Shown piece by piece: positions 33,983-41,007 of a DNA stretch of 64,000 nucleotides. Both the position numbers and the translations under genes were made by a program. Below the pieces are notes generated by a model. The model had not been told where the DNA came from. It made no database searches and saw nothing but the letters and a program-made list of their open reading frames with translations. Numbering within the stretch: the first letter of the stretch is position 1; every line of letters begins with the position of its first letter. This DNA comes from Paenibacillus uliginis N3/975 (GTDB lineage Bacteria; Bacillota; Bacilli; Paenibacillales; Paenibacillaceae): the NCBI RefSeq assembly GCF_900177425.1, contig NZ_LT840184.1, positions 3,760,263 through 3,824,262 of the forward strand, given 5' to 3'.

Positions 33983-35197
33983 CTACTCTTTACTGTTTGC
34001 CGCTTGCACGATGCGGTGAGTATCTCGTGCGATAACCAATTCCTCGTTGGTTGGGATAACGAGCACTTCCACTTTGGAATTCTTCGTGGAAATACGGCGC
34101 GGATCTCCGGAGCGCACCTTGTTTAATTCCTCATCCAGCTCCACACCGAGGAAAGTCAGCTGCTCCAATATTTTCTGGCGCAGTACCACGGAATTTTCAC
34201 CGACACCGGCTGTGAATACAATAACGTCTACTCCGTTCATAGCTGCCGCGTATGATCCGATATATTTGCGTACACGGTATTCATACATCTCAAATGCGAG
34301 TGTAGAGTTAGGCTCGCCCTTCTCCATACCATCCGTAATTTCCCGCATGTCACTGCTGATACCGGAAATCGCAAGCAGTCCGCTGTGCTTGTTCAGCATC
34401 GAATTCACTTCGTTAACTGTCAGTTCTTCCTTATTCATCACGTAAGGCACGATGGCAGGATCCAAATCTCCGCTCCGTGTACCCATCATCAGACCTTCCA
34501 GCGGCGTCATCCCCATCGACGTATCCATAGAGTTGCCGTCCTGTACTGCAGTAATGGAAGCACCGTTACCAATATGGCAAGTGATGATTTTCAGATCTTC
34601 AATCGGACGGTTCAGGAATTCGGCAGCGGTTTGACTCACGTATTCATGGGACGTTCCGTGAGCGCCGTAACGGCGGACTTTATATTTATTATAAAGAACT
34701 CTTGGAATAGCGTACAGATAAGATTTTTCCGGCATGGTCTGATGGAATGCCGTATCAAATACGACAACCTGAGGAACACCCGGCATATTCAATTCAGCCG
34801 CTTTGATACCCATCATGGATGCAGGGTTATGAAGCGGTGCAAGATCGAACAGACGACGGATTTCCGCTTTAGCCGGACCGTCAACAAGCGCCGACTCTTT
34901 GAAGTATTCACCGCCATGAACGACACGGTGGCCTACTGCTTGAATTTCTTCAATCGAAGAAATGACACCGTGCTCCTTATGAGTCAGCATACCAAGTACT
35001 TTCCGGATTGCCGTTGTGTGCTCCAGAATTTCACTCACTTCCGTCACTTCCTGCTTGCCAGTCGGTTTGTGAGTCAGTATGGAGGAATCCATACCAATAC
35101 GTTCTACAAGACCTTTTGCCAAAACGGATTCATCCGTCATGTTATATAACTGATATTTAAGCGAGGAACTACCCGCGTTGATTACGAGAATATTCAT
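33983..35197 (-). CDS. ackA: Acetate kinase
   Basis: 404 residues starting MNILVINAGSSSLKYQLYN, with the family signatures ITCHIGNGASITAV and RVVHGGEYF. It interconverts acetyl phosphate and acetate with ATP formation. The start overlaps the hbd stop by ATGA. No phosphotransacetylase gene is adjacent. The pairing with a 3-hydroxyacyl-CoA dehydrogenase suggests expression together under fermentative conditions; a redox regulator gene (rex) is 5 kb away. Confidence 0.96.
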   Translation of the reverse strand: MNILVINAGSSSLKYQLYNMTDESVLAKGLVERIGMDSSILTHKPTGKQEVTEVSEILEHTTAIRKVLGMLTHKEHGVISSIEEIQAVGHRVVHGGEYFKESALVDGPAKAEIRRLFDLAPLHNPASMMGIKAAELNMPGVPQVVVFDTAFHQTMPEKSYLYAIPRVLYNKYKVRRYGAHGTSHEYVSQTAAEFLNRPIEDLKIITCHIGNGASITAVQDGNSMDTSMGMTPLEGLMMGTRSGDLDPAIVPYVMNKEELTVNEVNSMLNKHSGLLAISGISSDMREITDGMEKGEPNSTLAFEMYEYRVRKYIGSYAAAMNGVDVIVFTAGVGENSVVLRQKILEQLTFLGVELDEELNKVRSGDPRRISTKNSKVEVLVIPTNEELVIARDTHRIVQAANSKE

Positions 35198-36066
35198 ATC
35201 CGGTCACCATCCTTGTCGTACTTGAAAAAGCCTTCTTCCGTCTTCACGCCGAGATGACCAGCACGAACCATCTTTTTCAACACGATGGATGGACGGTATT
35301 TAAGCTCGCCAAATTCACGGAACATACGCTCCAAAGCTGCCAATACAGAATCAAGTCCGAAACGGTCAGCCATTTCAAGCGGGCCATACTGGAAGCTGTA
35401 TCCGATTCTCATTGCATCGTCGATATCCTCTGCGGAAGCAACACCCTCTTGAAGGAGGTGCAGCGCTTCGTTGATCATAAGACAAATCATACGACTTGAT
35501 ACAAAACCTGGAGATTCGTAAACCATGATTCCTTTTTTATCCGAAATTTCCTCTACAAAACGCTTTGTCTCATTGAATGTGTTGTCAGAAGTTTTCAGAC
35601 CACGGATAATTTCTACCAGATCAACTTTTGAAACTGGATGAATAAAGTGCATACCAATAACCCGCTCAGGGTACATCGTGGAACTTGCAAGCTCCGTCAA
35701 GCTAAGCGAGGAGGTGTTACTTGCTAATATAATATTGCTAGGACATACTTGGTCAAGCTGCGCGAACACCTGCTTCTTGGCTTCCAAGTCCTCCGTAATT
35801 GTCTCTATCACCATATCGCAGGCACTTAGTTCAGCAAAATGAGTTACTTTTTGAATACGGCCTAGAATAAGTTTCTTCTCCGCTTTCGTAATACCCCATC
35901 TCTCGAGCTGCTTGTCGAGACTTGTCTCAATCATTCCGTATGAATATTCCAGTTTCTCGGGGGTTTTCTCTACCAGCATAACGTCGAGTCCTTTGGCTGC
36001 CAGCATTTCGGCAATGCCTTGTCCCATCGTCCCGCCGCCAACAACGCCGATTTTTTTGAAGTACAT
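35194..36066 (-). CDS. 3-hydroxybutyryl-CoA dehydrogenase family protein
   Basis: 290 residues. NAD-binding GVVGGGTMGQGIAEMLA at the amino end, the catalytic His in GMHFIHPVSKVDLVE and the C-terminal helical domain (IGYSFQYGPLEMADRFGLD). It oxidises or reduces 3-hydroxyacyl-CoA. The true chain-length specificity is unknown. No thiolase or crotonase gene is nearby. It is coupled to ackA. Confidence 0.9.
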   Translation of the reverse strand: MYFKKIGVVGGGTMGQGIAEMLAAKGLDVMLVEKTPEKLEYSYGMIETSLDKQLERWGITKAEKKLILGRIQKVTHFAELSACDMVIETITEDLEAKKQVFAQLDQVCPSNIILASNTSSLSLTELASSTMYPERVIGMHFIHPVSKVDLVEIIRGLKTSDNTFNETKRFVEEISDKKGIMVYESPGFVSSRMICLMINEALHLLQEGVASAEDIDDAMRIGYSFQYGPLEMADRFGLDSVLAALERMFREFGELKYRPSIVLKKMVRAGHLGVKTEEGFFKYDKDGDRI

Positions 36067-36171
36067 AGTTGTGCTCCACCCTTTCCTTATCTCTATACTC
36101 TATTGTACCCGTCTTTGTCGAAAAATACATTTAGAAAGGCACAAAGTATAATAATATCTTAGCACGACGAA

Positions 36172-36212
36172 AAAGTAAAAAAAAATAACCAGCATAACAA
36201 TTTATGCTGGTA
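36172..36212 (-). terminator. Terminator at the 3' end of the FtsH-like gene
   Basis: CCAGCATA/TATGCTGG stem (36189-36210) overlaps the stop codon and is followed on the minus strand by a long T-rich run. Confidence 0.85.
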
Positions 36213-37704
36213 AAAGGGCATTTTCACTAAATTGACATCTGAATTGCTCTCCTGATAATATTTCCTCTCTCATCAGGATATCAAGAGAGTTATCGAATAT
36301 AGCACGACTTTGTTCTAACAAATGTTTCGTTCGGTTCATCAAGTCTTCCAAAATCAGATTATTCTCTCTCATCAGTTCTTCAGTTGTTACCATATTCATG
36401 TTAATAATACCCAAAGATGTCAAACCTGACTTCATCATTGTTTCAACAATATTGAGAGACTGCTCAAAGTCATTACTGGAGCCTGTACTGCGTCCGCCGT
36501 AATAAATTTCTTCGGCCGCTGCCCCTCCAAGAGCAATCATGATCTGCTCTTCCAGGAACGATTTGGTGTACAGATATTGCTCCTGCTGAGGGTTGTGGCG
36601 GACATAACCGAGCGCTTTCCCCCGCGGACTGAGAGCAACCTGCTTCACACTTCCTGGACGAACACGCTCAGCCATAATAGCATGTCCAAGCTCGTGAATC
36701 GCCACTCTCTTTTTCTCCTCGATATTGGACTCACGGTCAGAACGCTCACCCATCATTACCTTATCGATTGCCATAGACAAGTGCCGCTGAGAGATAAATT
36801 CCTCATTTTCACGCATGGTGTAAATGGCGGCTTCATTCATGACACTTTCAAGCTGGGCACCTGAAAAACCATATGATTCCTCCGCGATTTTTTCCAAATC
36901 AACGTCCGCATCTAGCGGTTTATTACCCGCATGCAGATTTAAGATGTGTGCGCGTCCTTTTTTGTCCGGAAGATCAACTTGAATATGGCGGTCAAACCGT
37001 CCAGGGCGAAGAAGTGCGCTATCAAGCATCTCTTTCCGGTTCGTTGCTGCTATAACAAGAATACGCGGTGCATCCGTCGTAAAGATACCGTCCATTTCAG
37101 TTAACAACTGGTTCAATGTCTGATCATACTCCCGCTGCTGCCCGCCTTCACGCTTGCCGCCGATCACATCAATCTCATCGATAAAAATAATCGCGCTCTG
37201 CTTGTTTTCTTTGGCTGCGCGGGTGCGGGCATCTTTAAACAGGTCCCTGATACGGCCAGCACCGACACCTACATACATTTCAACAAATTCACTGCCCGAT
37301 GCAGCAACAAATACCGAGTTTGTGTAATGTGCTGCCGCCTTAGCCATCAGTGTCTTACCTGTTCCCGGAGGCCCTGTCAGCAAAATGCCTTTCAATGGGC
37401 GAATTCCGAATTTTTTGATCTCTTCATGACGGATTAGAAAATCAAGCGCCTCACGCAGCTCCTGCTTCGCGTTATCCTGCCCTCCGATTTCTTCAAAGGT
37501 CAGCTTTGCCATGTTACCCTTTTTCCGTTTACGTTCACCACCTGCACCTACAGCTATCCCGCCCTTCATCTTGGCAATAAAGAGAAGAGCTCCTACAAGC
37601 ATGGCTGCAATGAGGATTGGAACAACATTAATGCCAATGAATGCAAGGAATACGAACAGCACAGGGATGAAGCCAATCAATACTTCCTTGGACCACTTAG
37701 GCAT
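36202..37704 (-). CDS. FtsH-like ATP-dependent zinc metalloprotease lacking the external domain
   Basis: 500 residues. Two adjacent membrane helices (about 8-27 and 29-46) with almost no loop between them, then the AAA module: Walker A GPPGTGKT, Walker B IIFIDEID and RPGRFDR. The M41 protease domain follows with HELGHAIMAE and a later SSNDFEQSL Asp. The external domain normally between the two FtsH helices is missing. The preceding overlapping gene encodes a small external protein. It differs from housekeeping FtsH and is probably an accessory membrane quality-control protease. Confidence 0.88.
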   Translation of the reverse strand: MPKWSKEVLIGFIPVLFVFLAFIGINVVPILIAAMLVGALLFIAKMKGGIAVGAGGERKRKKGNMAKLTFEEIGGQDNAKQELREALDFLIRHEEIKKFGIRPLKGILLTGPPGTGKTLMAKAAAHYTNSVFVAASGSEFVEMYVGVGAGRIRDLFKDARTRAAKENKQSAIIFIDEIDVIGGKREGGQQREYDQTLNQLLTEMDGIFTTDAPRILVIAATNRKEMLDSALLRPGRFDRHIQVDLPDKKGRAHILNLHAGNKPLDADVDLEKIAEESYGFSGAQLESVMNEAAIYTMRENEEFISQRHLSMAIDKVMMGERSDRESNIEEKKRVAIHELGHAIMAERVRPGSVKQVALSPRGKALGYVRHNPQQEQYLYTKSFLEEQIMIALGGAAAEEIYYGGRSTGSSNDFEQSLNIVETMMKSGLTSLGIINMNMVTTEELMRENNLILEDLMNRTKHLLEQSRAIFDNSLDILMREEILSGEQFRCQFSENALLPA

Positions 37705-38230
37705 GATTCCACACCTCCATTTTGCCGGGTTGGCGTGGTAGAATTATGAACTTACCTGACTTGCCGTCGGATAAACTTACATATACGTTCTGGTCATCAA
37801 TTTGAGCGTTTGCTTTCAAAGTAGGTGAGTTTTTTGCCAGTTCATCCAAAGATGACTGTATATCGGTGTACTGCTTGTTATCCATCGCTTCGGCTACTGA
37901 TAACATAGCCTCATCCCACCATTGGTTCAGTCGCTCGGACGAGTGATCTTCCACCTCAAGCTTCAATGTACGTTTACCGACAACCGACTTACCTTCCTTG
38001 TTTATATGTTCGACCAGACCCCGTAAATTCGTTTCTGGTTCTAAATCAAGTTTCAAAGTGACTGTATCCTGTTTAATATCTATTTGAGAGTTGTTCACTC
38101 CATCATACTGTGATACCACATTGGCCAGTGGATTCTGAAGAGCCATTTGCCGATACAGAAACCAACCGCCAAAAAGCACCGATGCCGATATAACAACCGT
38201 CAGAACGACAGGAACAATGCGTAGTTTCAA
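37697..38230 (-). CDS. Membrane-anchored partner of the FtsH-like protease
   Basis: 177 residues. One N-terminal membrane helix (about 7-27) and an extracytoplasmic or soluble C-terminal domain with alternating strands and helices; no known family recognised. The TTG start at 38230 follows AAGGAGG. Its 3' end overlaps the protease gene by eight bases, so the two are likely made together. It may supply the external domain that this FtsH-like protein lacks; that is inference. Confidence 0.7.
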   Translation of the reverse strand: MKLRIVPVVLTVVISASVLFGGWFLYRQMALQNPLANVVSQYDGVNNSQIDIKQDTVTLKLDLEPETNLRGLVEHINKEGKSVVGKRTLKLEVEDHSSERLNQWWDEAMLSVAEAMDNKQYTDIQSSLDELAKNSPTLKANAQIDDQNVYVSLSDGKSGKFIILPRQPGKMEVWNHA

Positions 38231-38257
38231 TGTATTTCCTCCTTGTTATATGATGTA

Positions 38258-38293
38258 TATTATTGATGTATCACGTTTGATACATCAATAATA
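38258..38293. promoter_or_regulatory. Perfect 16-bp inverted repeat upstream of the FtsH-like operon
   Basis: TATTATTGATGTATCA-CGTT-TGATACATCAATAATA. No T tract follows, and it ends 28 bases before the start codon region of the operon. It is most likely an operator for an unlinked regulator (MarR or TetR type would fit the symmetry). Confidence 0.6.
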
Positions 38294-38436
38294 CATATAT
38301 CTATACACACGAATCCGCCTCGTTAATACAAATATGAGTATATCACATCTTATATACTTTTTTCATTCGAGTCTGTGAAAATATTTAAAACTATTTTATC
38401 AAGATTTTTTGTAAACGCTTACACATAATCTTGTCA

Positions 38437-38468
38437 TTTAACACTCCGCCTATTGATGGAGTGTTAAA
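38437..38468. terminator. Hairpin after ypmB
   Basis: TTTAACACTCC and GGAGTGTTAAA, perfect 11-bp stem with a 10-base loop, directly after the ypmB stop. The best T tail is on the plus strand, so activity on the minus strand is uncertain. Confidence 0.6.
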
Positions 38469-38473
38469 TTTTG

Positions 38474-38992
38474 TTATTGATTGGGTAGAATAATGTCTTC
38501 ACCGATCTGACTTCCATCCTGAAACCGATAAAACCGGTATTTCGTCTCATTGTTTAGATGGTATAACAGATGCCATGCGTATTCTCCTTCATACATACCT
38601 AGAACAAGTCTTTCGATTACCGAACCAGGCAGGTCACTCTTGATCTGATTACGCATTTGAGCTTCCGATATACCACCGCTCAGAGGTTCGCTGTGTACAG
38701 CTTCGGCTCCATCCAGTGGTTTATTCTCTTCCGTAAACTTCACCCATACGATGATATCCTGGTTTTCCGTATCCTTACCGGTAACGACCCAGTAAATGCT
38801 CTCTTTATCCCATACCGATTTATAAGTTTTGTCTTTCTTCATCAAACCGCCATATTGCTGAGCAGCCTTGATAGCCGCGTTCTCTTCCGACCATTTACCA
38901 GACATTACATTTGAATAATAAATCTGAATAAACAGCAATATGAGCAGAAAACCGGAAATGCTGAGAAGTATCCACTTCGTTTTTTTCTTCAA
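38474..38992 (-). CDS. ypmB: YpmB-like membrane protein (DUF5590/PepSY fold)
   Basis: 172 residues. An N-terminal membrane helix (about 7-26) is followed by an external part with WSEENAAIKAAQQYGGL and WVVTGKDTENQDIIVWVKF, the two PepSY-like halves of YpmB. Function is unknown in B. subtilis too, where the gene also lies in the dinG-asnS interval. The call rests on both sequence character and position. Confidence 0.82.
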   Translation of the reverse strand: MKKKTKWILLSISGFLLILLFIQIYYSNVMSGKWSEENAAIKAAQQYGGLMKKDKTYKSVWDKESIYWVVTGKDTENQDIIVWVKFTEENKPLDGAEAVHSEPLSGGISEAQMRNQIKSDLPGSVIERLVLGMYEGEYAWHLLYHLNNETKYRFYRFQDGSQIGEDIILPNQ

Positions 38993-39020
38993 TCTGCGTT
39001 CCTCGCTCCCTTGTTATTCC

Positions 39021-40322
39021 CTAAAGGGTCAACAGCCGCTCGAACGCACTTTGGGCTTCACGGCGAATCTTTTCTTCATCCAATGTAAGGCAAATTCCGT
39101 TTTTGACGACCTGCTTACCATCTACCCACACATGCTCCACGTCCTTGGCACTCGCTGAATAAACCGCATGCGAGATAAAGTCCGTATGTGGCAGAAAATG
39201 TGCCTGATCGGTATTTAACGCGATAAAGTCCGCTTTCATTCCGGGAGCCAGCGTCCCAACACCGTCTAAGAATAATGATTTCGCTCCATATTCTGTTCCC
39301 ATACGAAGTGATTCAACAGCAGGGACTGCTGTTGGATCGCCACTGACACCCTTATGAATAAGAGCAGCGAGTCTCATTTCCTCAAACATATCCAAATTGT
39401 TGTTGCTCGCAGGACCATCCGTACCCAGTGATACGGTAACTCCTGCTTTAAGCAGTTCCGGTACCCGGGCGACACCGCTTGCCAGCTTCAGGTTGCTTCC
39501 CGGATTGTGGGATACCGCTACCTTATGAGTCGCCAAAATCTCAATCTCTTCATCCGTTAAATGAACTGCATGCGCAACAAGCGCCGGGCGTGAGAAGACG
39601 CCAAGTTTTTGAAGATGAGCTACTGGCCGCAACCCGTAATCCCGAACATTCTGTTCGACTTCAGTTACTGTTTCTGACATATGGGTGTGAATTGGCAAAT
39701 CCAGATCGTAAGCAGTCTGCACAAACTTTTCGATGTAATCCGGAGGACATGTGTAAGGCGCATGAGGCGAAATCATCGTTGTGATACGTCCATCAGCTTT
39801 ACCGTGCCAGTCCTTCGCAAATGCTGTAGCCTCCTTCAGCTTGTGATTCTGAACATCTGGAGGACACAAACCGATTACACCGCGAGTAAGTACCCCCCGC
39901 ATACCGGACTGCTCAGTCACGGCTGCTACCTGATCCATATGATCATACATATCGAGGAAGGTCGTCGTGCCGCCTTTCAGCATTTCGATCACAGACAACG
40001 AGGTACCCCAATATACATCATCAGCTGTAAACTTCGCTTCCATCGGCCACATTTTCTCCTGCAGCCATACCTGAAGTGCCAGATCATCCCCGTATCCACG
40101 AAGAAGCGACATAGCCGTATGACCATGCGTATTCATAAGACCAGGCATGAAAAACAGATGTGTGCCGTCGATAATCTCCATATTTTCCTCAACCTTCGGT
40201 TGTTCTTCACCGATATAGGTAATGAGATCGTCTTCGATGACCATATATCCGCGCAGAACCGGCTTTTCGTTCTGAAGTACAGCAAAGGTTCCGTTTTTAA
40301 TCATCCATTTACGCTTCGTCAT
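39021..40322 (-). CDS. mtaD: 5-methylthioadenosine/S-adenosylhomocysteine deaminase
   Basis: 433 residues of the amidohydrolase superfamily. Metal and substrate residues are in NTHGHTAMSLLRGYG, SPHAPYTCPP, HTHMSETVTEVE, HAVHLTDEE and GTDGPASNNNLDMFEE. These are typical of MtaD/SAH deaminases that convert MTA or SAH to inosyl compounds. The start at 40322 lies within the rex 3' end. Another possible role is nucleoside or triazine-type deamination, but the family pattern and the mtn genes in this window favour MTA/SAH. Confidence 0.9.
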   Translation of the reverse strand: MTKRKWMIKNGTFAVLQNEKPVLRGYMVIEDDLITYIGEEQPKVEENMEIIDGTHLFFMPGLMNTHGHTAMSLLRGYGDDLALQVWLQEKMWPMEAKFTADDVYWGTSLSVIEMLKGGTTTFLDMYDHMDQVAAVTEQSGMRGVLTRGVIGLCPPDVQNHKLKEATAFAKDWHGKADGRITTMISPHAPYTCPPDYIEKFVQTAYDLDLPIHTHMSETVTEVEQNVRDYGLRPVAHLQKLGVFSRPALVAHAVHLTDEEIEILATHKVAVSHNPGSNLKLASGVARVPELLKAGVTVSLGTDGPASNNNLDMFEEMRLAALIHKGVSGDPTAVPAVESLRMGTEYGAKSLFLDGVGTLAPGMKADFIALNTDQAHFLPHTDFISHAVYSASAKDVEHVWVDGKQVVKNGICLTLDEEKIRREAQSAFERLLTL

Positions 40323-40962
40323 GATCGGCATCTTCCTTTCCGTTATCCAAATAATAAGCCAGACTCTGCAAATCCGTCGTGAAGTCAGCTGTATGAATCC
40401 GGATGTGCGGAGGAGCTTTCAAGATCGTTGGCGCAAAATTCAGAATCGCTTCAATACCGGATGAGATCAGTTTATCCGCCACATCTTGTGCTTCGACATC
40501 AGGAACGGTAATAATCCCGATCCGGATTCCGAACTCCTTAATAGTCGCCGTCAATTCTTCCATCGATTGAACGACTAAATTGTTGATTTTAGTGCCGACT
40601 TTGGGAGTATATGCATCGAATATAGCTACAATCTTCATATTATCTTTCAAAAAAGCGTTGTAATTGGAAAGGGCGTGTCCAAGATTACCAGCACCCACAA
40701 GCACTACATTAATCTGCTGGTCCAGTTTAAGAATATGACGGATTTTCTCGATCAAATAAGAGACGTCATAACCTATCCCTTTTCTGCCAAAATCTCCAAA
40801 ATAGGCAAGATCCTTGCGGATTTGCGCCGGATTTAGGTCGAGCTTCTGTCCAAGCTCCTGTGAGGACACCGTTGCAACCTCACGAAGATGAAGTTCGTTC
40901 AGATAGCGTAAATATACGGGCAGTCTGCGAACCACGGCCTCCGAAATTTTATCCGATTTCAT
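40309..40962 (-). CDS. rex: Redox-sensing transcriptional repressor Rex
   Basis: 217 residues from an ATG preceded by GGGGGAGC. An N-terminal winged helix (about 10-80, VSSQELGQKLDLNPAQIRKD) and a Rossmann NAD(H)-binding domain (VVLVGAGNLGHALSNY) make the full family architecture. Rex derepresses fermentation genes when NADH rises. No clear TTGTGAA-N4-TTCACAA site was noticed in the window. It overlaps mtaD and follows dinG. Confidence 0.96.
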   Translation of the reverse strand: MKSDKISEAVVRRLPVYLRYLNELHLREVATVSSQELGQKLDLNPAQIRKDLAYFGDFGRKGIGYDVSYLIEKIRHILKLDQQINVVLVGAGNLGHALSNYNAFLKDNMKIVAIFDAYTPKVGTKINNLVVQSMEELTATIKEFGIRIGIITVPDVEAQDVADKLISSGIEAILNFAPTILKAPPHIRIHTADFTTDLQSLAYYLDNGKEDADHDEA

Positions 40963-41007
40963 GCATGCTCCCCCTAATGATAAACTCAAAATAAATAACT
41001 TAAATTC

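Noticed and set aside
35194..41000. Rex operators
   Set aside because: No clear TTGTGAA-N4-TTCACAA site was seen near rex, ackA or the hydroxyacyl-CoA dehydrogenase gene.
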